The notes under the pieces: model-generated
What the model saw: the letters and a program-made list of their open reading frames with translations, nothing else
What the model was told of the DNA's origin: nothing
Database searches by the model: none
Shown: piece after piece, positions 1-13,700 of the stretch
Layout: each line of letters begins with the position of its first letter
Numbering within the stretch: the stretch's first letter is position 1
Made by a program: the position numbers and the translations under genes
Assembly: GCA_000708835.1 (NCBI GenBank)
Contig: DF237429.1
Coordinates: forward strand, 1 to 64,000
DNA: 64,000 nt
Origin: Klebsormidium nitens
Lineage: Eukaryota > Streptophyta > Klebsormidiophyceae > Klebsormidiales > Klebsormidiaceae
Direction: 5' to 3'

Positions 1-806
1 GGTCACATCTAAGATTTTCGAGGCTCGGTAGTCCCGAACTTTGCAAAGTTGGGGAGTTTTTTTGCCCTGACGGTGAAAAAAACAGCTTCGGGACTACCGA
101 AAAACATCGCGGACTTTTTCTACGGTGGTCCCGAACATACTTCGGGACTCCCGAACTTTTCCGGAGCCATACTGAAAGTTCGACGGTAGACAGCCTCCGC
201 GGGCGAGATGTAGTGGATCAGCGGTTTTCACGGGATACCTCTTGTACTTCCCCCTTGTCAGGTCCCGGTAGTCCCGAAGCACCAGCTTATATGATGTGAC
301 CGAAAGGCGTTATACGGTACCGAACATTTCTTTTTCGGGAGGCCCGAACTTTTTCAAAGCCGTAGATGTGACCGCCCTATGACTCTGAGTCTTGATCTGC
401 TTCCGACTACAGATTTCACAACCGCAAAGCATTTAGGTTGGGACGTTTCGCGCCAAGTTTGTTCACTGAATATCGTCCGATGGCCTCAGATAGCCTCATC
501 TAACGGCCAGATAGAATTCTGAGCGTCGCCGCAACGTTCAGAAAAGCTGTCCGAATCTGAGCACCAAGACAGACCACTAATCGCCTCTGAGCAGAGAGCA
601 CAGACGCTGTTGCAGTGGTGCGCACGAGCCTGAGCCTGAGGCGCTTTCCTGCGAGCTGCGCTGTTCCAACTTCGCTTGGGAGCTTCTGCTTTGCTGCAAC
701 TTGCAGTGCTAGCACTCCGTAGACAAGTCATAGATTAGGCGGTGCTTGTTATCTGAAACCTGGTCTGCTACCTGAGGACCTTTGTTAGGCATCACGGTTA
801 CAGAGA
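1..806. other. Gene-free left edge with clustered TCCCGAA motifs
   Basis: I see no supported gene here. Bases 27-350 hold about seven copies of a short motif related to CGGTAGTCCCGAA, in both orientations: near 27, 86 (inverted), 123, 140 (inverted then direct), 266 and 334. The rest, up to the SLX1 start, shows no protein-like open frame on either strand and is probably the SLX1 promoter and 5' leader. The motif cluster may continue upstream of the window. Confidence 0.6.
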
Positions 807-3578
807 ATGGGGTGGCGCAGGAAGCGGAAAGTGGACGAGAAGGGGTCAACCGAAAAGGGCAAATCCAAGAAGAAGGCCACAGCTGAGGCCACAGCTGAGC
901 CGGCAGCAGGAGACAATGCTGCGGTGGATAAGGATGACATTGAAGGCAATAGAACGCATGGGGCGTTCTTTGGCTGCTACCTCTTGAGCAGCCTCAATCC
1001 AAAGAAGAAGAACTCGACCTACATCGGGTAAGAATCCGGCAGAGGGTTGCATGCCTAAAGAAATTAGCAGAGTGACATTTCTCAATTGTGCCCCAACATG
1101 TCGGTGGCTCAGTTTGTGCCGCAGTCTGTTTGCCTCCAATCTTTGAGCCCCATCCTGGTAAGGAAGTTCAATTGGATCTGCAATATAGATACAGATTGAC
1201 TGAGGCCAGTTGTTTATTGCGTTTCCAGAATGAAACTTACCCCTCTTGCCTTCCAGTTTCACGGTCAACCCGGCTCGTCGCTTGCGCCAGCACAATGGGG
1301 AGCTGACGTCTGGGGCCTACAGAACGAAAAAGATGCGGTGCGGTACCTCAGCAACCTTTCTTTCCTTGCCAGCTCTGGTTTTCAAGTCTCAAGTTCGTCA
1401 CTCTAAAGCTCCATTCAACTCCCACTAGGTTCCCTGCTTGACCTAGTGAACTTCTGCGGGAACCTCAAGTGTGATGCTTTGTGCTGCTTTCCTCTGCAGC
1501 CCTGTTGAGATGGTCCTGGTGGTCTACGGCTTCTCCTCAATGGTGCATGCGCTGCAGGTATGCCTCCGAGACACTCTGACCGCTCAGCACTGGCCTGTTT
1601 TATTGGTTTTGGCTGATCGAGCTCGTTGAATTTGTGAAGCTCCTGTCAAGGGAGCACTTTCCGCAAGCTCTCCTCCCGAATCTTTCAGTGGTGATTTGAA
1701 GCATCTGCTGTCAAAGGAGAGGTGTTGCTTGAAGGAAGTAACAAAGCAGCGAAACCTTGTGCGTTCAGTTTGAGTGGGCGTGGCAGCACCCCACTGTGTC
1801 GCTGGCGGTCAAGGAGGCTGCGGCCACCATCAAGAACCGCAGGAGCGTCAAGGGCAAGATCGCACTGCTGTACGCCATGCTCAAGCTGCCAAAGTGGAAC
1901 AAGTGAGCCCACCCGCACAGACTAAGCCTTCTTGAAACATTCCGGAAATTCCTTGCTCGCTTTTAGTTAGTCCTTCCCAGTCGCAAGCTTGAATTTTTCT
2001 GCTCGATGTTGCAAGCTCCGCCCCCGCGTGTGGAAGCAGACCAAGCTGTCCAGGCCCTTACTCCATGGATTCCCTTTCAGGAATTCCTCAGTAAAGGTTC
2101 CCAATCCCTGGACCTTGTGTCCCCGTCCTCGTGCAGGCTGCCCCTGGTGGTCCAGTTTGTGAGCAGCCGCCACGTGGTGCACAAGCTGGGGCTGCCCCCC
2201 TTGCCCGACCACATGGACTGCCTCCTTGCGCCACTCTCCAGCCTGCGCATCAAAGTGGACGAGACAGCACAGGACCCCCCCATCCTGGACCCCCCCAGCG
2301 AACCCCCTCCAAACGAGCCGTCAGAAGTCCCTCAAGCGTATGCTGGAGGTCAAAAAGATCAAGGTGAGTGCCTCAATCTGCAAAAGGGAGTTGCTACTTT
2401 GTGGTTGCTGTTTCAGGCGGAGTATGTCTCTGAGCAGTATTCGCAAGCATGTCTGTTCTGCTGGTTTCTCAAAACACTTTGAGCCCGCAACCTGTTTTCT
2501 TCATCAAGGTCGCCCTGATCCCCTCCTGCTTGCGTCACTTGGTCCACAATACGATCGCGACAGGTTAAAACTGTGCTCCAACCCCTGTGTCGCAGATGGC
2601 GCTTCTTCGCTGGATTCATTGGGGGCCGACTCCCCCCCTCCTTCCGTGCCCCCTCGAAACCCTCGTCTGGAGACCCCGTCGTCTCCACCTGGTGCTTCCG
2701 GCTGGGCGGATCCCCTTGCGGACTGGGACTGGTTGGACCAAGACAAAGCAGAGTGGGACAATAGTCCGGGCTCATGGGGGGAGCAAGAGCAGGAAAAGGC
2801 GGACCCTTTTGCCACCTGGCAGCGGCTCAAGGCACCGAAGGACGTCTCAATGGCTTCGCTCAAGAGGGGCAGGAGGAAGGGCGCTAGTTTGGTGGGAGGC
2901 ACAGGCAGGGGGGCGGAGCCGGAAAGCGATCCTGTAACGAGCTGGAGTGAAAGGGGAGAGGGGTCCGATGCAGATTGGGCCCTTGGAGAAAGGGAGGAGG
3001 GTGCTCTTGATCGAAGAGAGGAGGTGAAGGGTAGAGTGCGGTCAGATTGGCAGCCAACTGGATGCGCCGGGGCTGTAGAAGCTGACGAAGAAAGTGACGT
3101 TGGCGCTGGCAGGAGGTCTGAGCGAGATGACAGCGTGGATTTTGAGTTACCGCTCTGGCAACGCCTTGAGCGGGCGAGAGATGGCGGTACAAAAGCGGGG
3201 ACAGCAAATGGGGTAAGGCGAAGAGACACGGTCAATCTAGTCGGGTGCGATAAGGAATCCTTAAGTAGGGAGGAGAAGAGCAAGAGAAGAGAGTTGCAAA
3301 CCCGGCGAGGAAGAGATATTGGGGGCCCTCATTGTAGTCAGGGGCCCCCCTCTTTAATGGGCGTCGAGTTGGTTGTCTTGGAGGGCTCTCCAGTGCTACA
3401 AAAAGCGATGATGACGGACAAGGGAGCGCGGCGAGCCCAGGTCCGGGACGCAATCGCCACGGAGTATAGAGCTGCGCAATCTGTTCATAAGGGGATGCAT
3501 GAAGAGGTGGGAAAATGGGTACTTCCAGACATTACACGATTGTCCAGAGAGAGAGTGGTTATTGATCTGGACCCTTGA
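807..3578 (+). CDS. SLX1: SLX1 structure-specific endonuclease subunit (GIY-YIG)
   Basis: The protein is the catalytic subunit of a nuclear nuclease that, with an SLX4 partner, cuts branched DNA such as flaps and Holliday junctions. The exons are 807-1027, 1257-1337, 1500-1557, 1769-1902, 2137-2363 and 2596-3578; all junctions are GT-AG and in frame, giving 567 residues. A lysine-rich N-terminus is followed by the GIY-YIG domain at about residues 54-135. It contains GCYLL, TYIGFTVNPARR and the RQHNG segment, with R82 and E122 (in FEWAWQHP) matching the catalytic Arg and Glu of the family. I see no cysteine-rich zinc-binding module, which animal and yeast SLX1 carry at the C-terminus. The last exon encodes about 328 residues of charged, low-complexity sequence with spaced tryptophans in DP-x-x-x-W contexts. 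The domain call is firm; how much of the tail is truly translated is less certain. Confidence 0.9.
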
Positions 3579-4751
3579 ATTCCGGAAAGGACCTTCCGGC
3601 GGACATTGCTAGTAACGCCTAGCTCTGAAGTACGTACACTGACCCTGGTCTGGTCATGCTGGCAGGATCTGCATGCCCTGCCTGGGCGTATGCTGCATAG
3701 CGGAGTCGAAATTGACTTGCACTCTTGTGAAGTTCGACTTTAAGCCGCTCCGGGGCGATTCCGTCTTGGTAGCGCACGGCAACTAGCTGTGGTGAGCAAC
3801 GAACGGTACGTACCTATCTTAATAGTCGGTTATATGTGTACGTCTGTGCACCGTAACATGCAACTTGATTGCTCAATGATTTTTCTAGTGACCGCGGCCG
3901 CCAGCCGTCAGGCCCGCGGCCAGCTGCGATCTCAGTGGCACGACATGCACGTACAATTGAAGTCTGGTCCTTATAATGATCGGATGACTGAGTGCGCCGC
4001 GCACAGCCTCAGCGCTGCAATAATATGATTAAGTTAAGCCATGGTATACATGCATGCATGCCAGTACGCGCGCAGGCAGCGGTCTAGCTGCGGGCGAAGC
4101 TATTGCCCTTTGGTCTGATTCAATGATTCAATTGCATGCATTTTAGTGACCAGAACGTATATACTCGCCCGGAGCGGCGCCGCGCGCGCGTTGATTGCAT
4201 CGCGTTTCACGCACGCAGTATCTGATGGTCAATCGGATATATCCTGACCCAACCATCATATGCCCAACAACTTGATTTGATATATGTAAGTGCACCTGAA
4301 ATCTCTACAAAATGATTTGTAGGCCCACTGGCAACCCTGACGTGGTCGGAACATGTCTTCAGTGCCAGGATCAGTCACAAGCAGCCGCGCTGACCATCGA
4401 CTAGGTCAAAGCTCTTCAAGGGAACTAGAGCCGATGTATCCGAGTCCGACGGACTTAGATGCACCTGCAAATGCCACAATCTGCTCTAGACGGATAGGAC
4501 GGCCAGTCAACTAGCTGATCGAATCCTGTCCAAACGTTAACTCTACGTGTTCTTCTGGCTGGAGGAATCGGCTGGCAAAGACCACACTCGTGACTACCAC
4601 TATCTTACAAAGCATTGACGGCCGACAAACCTCTATACATATGTACAAACCCACGCACTCCTTCGTGACCACGACTAGCGTGCATTGCACCAAGTGACAG
4701 AGGTCACTAGCTAACTCTATACATTTCCACAAACTCCTCGCCCCTAATTGA
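3579..4751. other. Convergent intergenic region between SLX1 and AGO
   Basis: This stretch lies between two genes that converge, so it should hold both 3' untranslated regions. Both strands are rich in stops and show no conserved protein segment. It contains runs of palindromic hexamers such as GCATGC, GGCCGC and CTAGCT, but no feature I can name. Confidence 0.6.
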
Positions 4752-7700
4752 TCAGCAATAGTACATTGTGTTTACCACCTCGCTTGGAATCCCCGGCATT
4801 TCCTTCACGGAGGGCGGCCCCGCGCGGCGGCTGGCGGTGCTGGCGGTCGAGCCGGTGGCGCTGCCGCTGTCGCTGTCCACCGGGTCCACGAAGCACCGCG
4901 CTTGGCCCGCCGCCAGATGGGCGTAGTACACCGGGGGAACTGGGGACAACAAACGAGACGATCGAGATGCCGATGTCTGGGTGCGGAGCACTTTGCAGCG
5001 GAGCAAGAATGGGTGACGCATCTTAGGCCTGTGCTTTGCAACTTACAGCCAAAGGTAAGGGTCATTTGCCGTTCAGCCTAACGAATGGGTCTATCAAAAA
5101 CGTTTTTCTCCCCGTGTCGATCCGCTGCCGCAGGAAAGATGGATGCGACGCAGTCTTACCGATTGAGACAGCACGCGTGCAGCGCGCGTAGGTGTAGCAC
5201 AGCGCATTGCTCAGGATCTGCATCTTGTCCGCGGTGAAGTTGTTCTCGTCGAACAAGACGATGTACCGCGTCGGCCGGCTCGTGCCCTGTATAGCGAGCA
5301 ACACAAACAACGGTGGAACCAGTTCTGCGACCGGCATTTTGATATTCTTGACGAGATTTGATTCACGTCTCGCAGTTTCGACGAGCCGCTCCTATTGTAG
5401 CGCACTCGTAACTTCAATCCCAGCTTTGGGTGATGTCGAAAGATGCTTCCCTTCAGGTGACAAGTTTATATCAAACAAAGCATCAATTCGGCCGGCTTGT
5501 GTGACGTCAGCTATGGGCTCACCAGCAGTCCCGCGTGGCAGTTGATGAAAAAGTCGAACTGCGTCGGGTGAGTGATGCCGGTGTCCACCACCGTGCCTGC
5601 AACACACGGATAAGACACCCTGATCACGATTGGGCCACTGAACTCTGAACCATCGTCTCCTTACGAAGAAGACCGGCAAATGCTAACCGACTCGAGCAAA
5701 CCAAGATACAGACGAGGGTCGAGGACTCTTCAAACAACAACCGGACTGTTTAAACAACAACCGGACATGCCCTAACACTGCGTTCTTCGCCCCGTACTTC
5801 GAGACGTGCGGTAAGATGAAACCATTCCATCCGAAAAAGCAGCCAAAGCACTCTTTCTTAAATCGCAGCTTCAGGTTTTTGGAACCAGTGCGATCTCTGG
5901 AGTTGCTTCGAGAGCGCAGGTCGCATCACCTGCTGGCACGTTGCCCGAGCGGTCCTTCGCATCCGTGGTGGGGAAGAAGCGCGTGTGGTGACGCTTCTGG
6001 ACCACCACGAACGTGATGCGCGGGCGGTAACTGCCGGGGTCGCCCATGCGAGCGCACGCCTGCGTAAATACACCCCCACCTAGTTGCCTCCTCCTTGAAT
6101 CATTTATTTCAGATACTGCTTTGAGAATCCGTCGAGGTATCGTGTACTGCCTTTTCTTGGTCACATGACTGAGGGCTTTCGATCTACCAGTAGAATCAGC
6201 CAAGAAGCAGCAACCTGAAGGGCCTCGCCGGCTCCTGACTTTGAACGACGGGACAGGGGAGGGATTGCGAGTCGTGCAGTGTGTGAGGCTTTTGCTCGGG
6301 TCAGAAAGAAGGCCCACCTTGAGCATTGCGTCCAGCTCGCGCAGAAGGACCTGCATGAACTGCCCCTCCGAGACGCCGTCCCTGTACGAGACACGCAGTC
6401 CGTAACTGATCAAAGCGACACAAAACTTGAGGCCACATCCTGGATTCTACGAGCTCAATCATCTCCACGAACACCAAGCGTAGGACACCCTCTCTCATTG
6501 AGGTCAACGATCTGTGAGAACGCTTTTACAGGTCGAGCTGATGCAAGGCCCTGTACGCACCTCCATGTGAAAAGGCAGGAAACACAAGTTGCGAAGGAAC
6601 GGCAACAATCGCCCAAACAAATTCGACGGCTTTAAGACGCACCTGTAGACGATGATGTTTCGGGGCTGCGTGCGGGTCGCCTGATAGAAGGCCAGCAAGT
6701 GTGACCTGAAAATTGAACGACGACAAGGATAAGACGCGGTGTGCCAGGCGCCGAGATTGCCACCACCGCAAACGGTTTTGCCAGAGGTCATCTCAAGCGG
6801 CCCAGCTCATCTTTCCAGATGTGCACCAATCCAGCAAGCGCCGCCGGATGCTCGAGATATAGCTTTTCTTCGACAACGCTCACACGACCGGCAGTCGATT
6901 AGGATGAGCATTGTCAAGGGTCTCTCAGCAGTTTTAGCTGGCGCTCAAATCAGCCTCTCATCCGCTATGCTTTCTAGCGTCAGTCTTCTAAAGGTTAAAA
7001 GAATCCATGGCGGGCTCACTGGACGTCCTCCTGCAGGCGCTGGATCATTTCGACGTGCTTCTCCTGCGTCCGCACGATAGCGCGGTAGCGACCCTGGTAC
7101 GGCCAGTCCTGGCTCGCCACCAGCTGCGCATAGCACCGCATAGAGGATCAGCCCAGGTATAACTTTTCAGCTTTGGATTTTTACCAAATCGGAAAATGTC
7201 TTATGAGACGCCTCGGATGGCCACATAGAAATGACACATTCAAGAAGGGCAGATTGCCGTCTAGAAACCTTTCAAAGGCATGCGGACGTGACCAGCTGGA
7301 CTGCTTCAGAGCACGGCCAAGCAATGGGTTGATATGAGGTGGCAATACGCCGAAACTACGTCCACACGCCACCTAAAATCCCCTATCATCAGCTCGCATG
7401 CGGGCTATGGTTGACCTGGGCACACCGCACTGTTTTCTGCGGCCCGCCCGGCCTAGGCGGGCGGCTGAGGAGCACGCAAGAGAAGCAATAGAGCCACGAG
7501 TGCTTACCGCAGCAATCGATGGAGCGTCGTCACCAGGTCCGGGGTGCTGCAAACACGGTGTTCTGTGTGAGCACTCGGATTGACACTCGAAAATTTGTAA
7601 AACCAGTGCGGGGCACAAAGAAGTCGGCTTGATTTTTTCAAAAACGTGGCGGGCAAAGCACACGCGTACGCTTACTAGGCTCTGTATACACCGCCGTGGC

Positions 7701-10700
7701 GGACGTTCATCAAGTAACGCGTTTCCACTTGCTACGCTGCCAAAAGCATTCAGCGCAGGAGGGTACCGGTAGCAAAGAGTGAGAGGCCGACTCACGGAGA
7801 CATCCGCTCCAAAAACGATTGTGGGCTCCCCCCGGGGGAAGTAAGTGAGGGTGTCCGGTTGCGCCAGCGCGAAGTTGCAGCCGATGCGCTTGGCCGCCGC
7901 TTCGCTGGCCACCTGAGCGTAGGGAGAAGAAAGGGGTTTTTGTTGATTGTAAAGCTGCAGGCTTGACGGAGAGGGCCTGGTTTGGGCTGGTTGGAGAACA
8001 GCGGGGTAAAGTTTCATATAAATGAGTATAAAAGTGAGGTTCAACTTTGAAGATTCCGGCTGACTGCTGAAGACATAGACAGCCCTAAAAGGTCAATTCA
8101 TGCAGGGCAATTCATGCAAAGGAACAGCCACAGCTTGTTCGGCTGCCAACATCTACACTTTTCCGGGCTTGCTTCATGGTAGACGAAGCGAGACTGAAGG
8201 TCGGATAACAGATCCAGCGCCGCCCACCTTGACGTTGATCTTGAGCGCGAGGTTGCCAAGGTAGACCGTCCCCGGGTTGTCTACGTGCTTGGCCAGGCAG
8301 CCCTGCGTCACGAACCCCAGCTCCGTGATGGACAGCCGCTTCAGGTCGCCTGCAAAGGGCTCACGTTACTGTAAGACATACCGGCCAACGGCATCTTCAA
8401 ACTCTTGGACCTGCATTTGTCGCCCTCATTTAGCAACTTTTGGACTATCCGTTACGAGTTCGATATGTCGCTTTTCCCGGCAAAAGAGAATGTGTCTCCG
8501 ACAAGTAGGAGCCTGTGTCGCTAAGAAACTGACGCAAGTAAAAGTATGAATGAATACTGCGAACATCCCCACCGGCCTTTCAAAGGGCATATTGCAACCA
8601 GAATGGTGAACCGACGCCCTCCACCCCTCCCCTCTACTCGAATGCCATGTCTCTCACAAGCTTTTGCACCAATCAAAAATGATGTAATGAGCAGATGGAA
8701 GATGAAAAAGAAAGACAATTCAGCGAAGAGAAAAGCAAGAGCAGAAACGAGCATGGTGGGCAGTGGGGATAGCGCCCGGCCATACCGTAGAGCCCGGGGC
8801 TGGTGAAGGGGAAGATGCAGACGACGAGCTGCAGCGGGTTCGGCTGTGCGGCGTTGACGTCCGCTTTGAGCTTCTGCAGCGCGCGGCGCAGCGCCCCCAG
8901 GCTGCCCGTGTCGCGGCTGGATACCACGCGGGGAGGGACGGACGGCGCGGCCGGCATGCGCTGGGGAACAAACGAGCGGAATGAGGGCCAAGCCACGTGG
9001 TCATGAATGACAAAGCAGACACGGAACCGAGCGTCCAGGCTCTCACTCAACTGTTGGGGGCAACCTTCCCAAAAGGCAAACTTCTATGAGTTGAAGTGTA
9101 AACAGTGTGCGACTCTGTCCGGAGGGACACCCTCCCAAATCCATGAGTATCAGCATAAGGACCCAACGAGGCTGCCGGAAAATTGGTCCAAATTCAGTCG
9201 CTCAAGAGACGACTTCCGCTCAGCTTTGCAGCGGAATGCCTCACCATCCCCAGCTGGTTGCAGCGATTAGCCAGGCTGGCGGCAAGGTGGGCGGCCACCG
9301 CGTCGTGCACCGCCTCAAAGTTGAGGACGGCCCAGGCGTGGATAACGACGCCCTCAGCGAACACCGCCTGCGAATAAGCGGGGCAGGTTGGCTTACACGG
9401 AACAAAGGAAACCCGTGCAATGTTCTTTCGAACCGTGGAGCATCCGCCTGCCAATCCATTCCAAGTTTGACTCTTGCGTTTGTTATCCTTTTTCGAAGAC
9501 CCTGGTCTACTTCTCTCAAGCTCAGGCTTGCAGACAGGATCACGCAACACGGTTTCTAATCTTCGAGAAAGGCTAGAGTTGTTAAGAATTAAATCAGAAC
9601 CAAAAGGGGGATGCAGCAGCCACGTAAGCTCACCCCTTTGTCTTGCCTGGACCACTCTCCGGCGCCTTGCCCGGGCTGCACCCGGCGGTTCCGTCCATAC
9701 ATCAGCTGCACCGATGGCAGAAAGAAGCGTCGGCGAAATGCTTTAAGAAGTCGTTGATGCTACTAGACGCTTACCAGCACAAGGTAAAAATTGTCAAGGA
9801 ACCGTTGAAGTTTGGATGGTGAGGAGGTCTACCACTTTCTTCAACGACCCATAAGCTTCTCCGAGATCGCGGCTTCCCGTCGAGATCGAAACACTTGCAG
9901 AGCAACAAGTTGAGCCGAAGGTCGGGGTGGCTTTGTTCGACGATACAAAAGACGGACGCCAAATGGGCAGCAGAAGTCCTGCCTCCTGCGTACCATTCCA
10001 ACTGCCAATTTGTGTGCAGAGCTCAACAATTCGCAATGTAGCACTCACGGGCGGCGGCGGGAGGATCCTGCTCTCCACCTCCATCATGCGGGTGTCCACC
10101 GAGATCCCGAACTCGCGCGCATACTCGTCGTTGGGATAGGCGTTCTGGTTGAAGGTCTGCACGCAAAACAAGTTGCTTTAGCGGTGGTTGCATGCAGATT
10201 TCAAACTAGCAAGCCATCGTGCAATGGGCTAGGGGACCACGGCCAACAAAGTCCAATAGTTCGAGACTGAAAGCATTCCCAAACAGTAAGTGTACCACTT
10301 TTTCTCCGAGCGGAGGTGTGCCAAGGAGTGGGAAAGACATTGTGGCCTCGACGTGCCAACAGCTTGTGAGTGAAATCTGCCGCTAGAAACGCCAATCTGC
10401 GCTTGGATCTGCGCTTTGGATGGTACTAGGTACCCACCTGCTGAGTCGCCTTTTCGCGCTCGGGCGGCCGCTTTTGGGTGATCTTGAGCATATTGCGGAT
10501 CTGGTTGTCCGACAGCTTGCGCGGAAAGCGTTGGCCGCCCTGGATGCGGCAGACCTGGCCAGACAGTGGAACAGGATGAGTCCGACGTTCACGTACCAAC
10601 TTCCCCATCGTACTAAACATGGAAAGATGTTCCAGGGTTCGCTCAGCCAGGAAAGAAGTGGGTGTGTTCCTTGATTGAAAGAATCACCTGACTTTCGCAA

Positions 10701-13700
10701 TGCTACACAGGTGCGCTTGCATCGCCGGCACTCTCGCAGGACATTTTCCCGGGAAAATTTGAGAGAGGAGAGTCGCTGCGTCCGCCGCATCTCACGTAGC
10801 CTCGTGAAACTCCCAATGTAGAAATAAGAACGGAGACCAAGCAAGCGACGGAAAGGATGTAGAGCTCACCTCGAGGGGGAGGTGCGCCCGGTTGGAGGCG
10901 GCGATGACGCACGGCAGATTGGGGTGCTGCAGGCGGTACCCGTAATGGGCCTCGAAGTACTGCGCCACGCTCACCTGGCCCTGGCCCTCCAGCTCGAACC
11001 TGCGCGCGAGCCACGCGCTCGTGTCAGAACGCAAGAATAGCTCCTGTCTGATGGAATGATAGACAGCGGTCCAAACTGTGAAAGATTTTACCAGCACGTT
11101 TCAGTAATGAGTCCAGACCCTCCTTGACAGAACCCGTTCTTGTTCCTAATGTTGGTCTCGAATCGCCTCGAGCTGATAACGACTTCCATCAATGTGGGCG
11201 GCTGAGTCTATCAAGCGATACAGAGAGACAGCTCCGGGATCATTCTTATCGATTTGAGAACGGGCAGTGTGCTAATGAGAGGTGTCTCTTCCAACCACAG
11301 GTCAAGAAGACAAGGCTAATGAAGAAAGGCGCGGACAACGAAAGGAAGATGAGTCTCTGCAGGAGCGGACTGTCTCACATGGTCTGCGCAGCTGACGTGC
11401 GCGAGATGTCGTGCACGCGGTACTGGCGGCGGCTGTTGGGGTTGTGCGTCACTTCCACCTTGACGCCCTTGAGCATCTTCTTTATCTGCAGGACAAGACC
11501 CGATGCGTCAGCTTCAGTGCTATGTCGGATTCTCCACTAACCCCGCCCGCGCGAGCTTTTCCTTTGCTCGAATGAGACAGGTTCGTCACATCAACGTGCG
11601 GCGTTGAGATTCTTCGCGATAAGGTAAATTCTTCAATCGAGACGGAGGTCTGCGAACTTGGGTGAGTGTGACTTCGCCGTTTTGCCGACATAAGCCAGGT
11701 TGTCAAATTTCGAAGCCTATACTGAGGTTCAGCGTTCGTATCATCCTCATATGCTTCGCATGACTCGAGTCCTAGAAATTCTGATGAATATGATTTTCCA
11801 ATTTACGGACGGACGAAACCTTCGACTAAGCCAAGAAGAAGAGAGCGCTGATCCTCGAAACCGTCGAGGCAAGGACCATGAGAAGAACACGGTTGAAAAA
11901 CCTTCAGGCAAAAGAGCCTTGGCAAGGGTCAAGTCGATCTCTGCAGACAATCAAAAGGAAAGTCGCAAAGCACGTGAGACATGGGTCGTCCGTAGGCCTG
12001 ACCTTGAGGCGCTCCGCATCCGAGGCGGCCCGCGCCCGGCTCCAGTTGCGGCCCAGCACTTCGCCCACGTACTGCAGCACGGGCACCGCCTGGTAGAACG
12101 CCGTCGTGGACAGGTCTGCGAACGAGAGCGATGGCGGAAATCTCTGTTTCAAGCTCTTTAATTCGACAACGATAACCCGCTTAACGTGGGAGTGATCTGA
12201 CCAGTATCACCTCGATCACCAGAGACCGCACCAACGCCCACAATGGAGACCGAGGCAAAGAAATTTTCCAAATACTCTTATTCTTTTTTGCAACACAATT
12301 GCCTTTGGTCCGCTTTAAATCTGACGCTCTATTTAAGTGGCTGCTAGAACGATCGACTATTGGATAATGCAGATCTGCATATGGAGCGAGAACGAAGTCT
12401 AACGAAGTTGGACCCTGTCGATGTGAGCGGATTAGACAGTTTTCCACCTGTGGATAAACACCCCATGCGAAGCCCTGTAAAACAAACAAGGTGTGCAATA
12501 GGGTGCCCACAGACGCATCCGGCCCGGCTTACCCAGGTTCAGCGCCAGCCCGCTCACGGTAGGTCGCACCGACTGGTAGTAGCCCCGCCAGGCTTCCAGG
12601 CCCGCCCCCAAGGCAGCTTCTCGGAGGAGGTTGGGCTGCGGCGGACGGAAGAAGGAGCGGCCCACGGGAGTGTCCCTGGAATAGCGTTGAAAGACAGATA
12701 ATGGTTCTTGTGTGGATACCTCATGCATATGTCAGTTATCAACCAAATCCAAGGCAGAGTCCGATTATACATTGAGTGATGCACTAAATACTCAATATCA
12801 GCAAATAGGAAGAAAAAACTGGTTTGACAAGAAGAGTTGGGAACCTCTGATACTTTAGCAGATTATGCTGAAACTAGGCCAATGCATTGGCACACGGAGA
12901 GGGAAACAGGTATTGCCTTCTCGTTCTGGCCGTGTGCCATCACAACACGGCAAATCTTCCAACCAAAAGTCTGTGAAAAATGCGTCAGTCTCTGACTGAT
13001 TCGTTACTTTTTGCAGATCCAACAGCTCCCACTTTCTACTAGAACGCCCTCTTGACACTTTGCGTAAAAGTTCCTCGCAATCTGAAATGCAGGACGTTCT
13101 ACCACCAGGATCACGAGACCCTCGTGGAGCTTCACCTGTGGGTGGGCGTCTCGCGCAGGACTGTGTCCAGCGCGTTGATCGCATCCTGTGGAATGTCGTA
13201 CTGCTGGTATGCCTGCTGCAGCAGCCGCGACATGTCGATCCGGCCAGCCACGACGCCCGTGATCACCACCTTGAAGCGCCGCTCTCGGCTGCAAACAACC
13301 AAACCAAGTGGGAGGGTTTCACAATGGATATCAATCCACGAAATACAAGTAGCAAAGCTTCATGAGTGTTTAGTGGACGCGCCATCGATGTTTGGTATGT
13401 CTGATTGATCAATGAGGTTCTTGGAAAGACAGGGTTGCAAAAGCGTCAGGAGGCAACTTAGCTGCACTATTGGCTGAAAGTGGACCCTACAAAGAAGTGG
13501 ACTCTGCTATGCATGCAGCAATATATGCGGGGATGCCCAGAAAGCCAACTGATTGTTTCATGTATTGAACAGGCTGATTAGAAGCAATTGGCTTCCAAAC
13601 ACGTGGTTGTAAGTGGAACAGGATCAACACACTGGGGAGTAAGATATCCTGGATTGGAAGTTTGTCAAAGAGCCCTTGGCATACTTCTTCTCCTTGCAGA

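Noticed and set aside
2504-3283. Minus-strand frame of 259 codons opposite SLX1
   Set aside because: Ser/Pro-rich antisense shadow of the charged SLX1 tail without family-like sequence.
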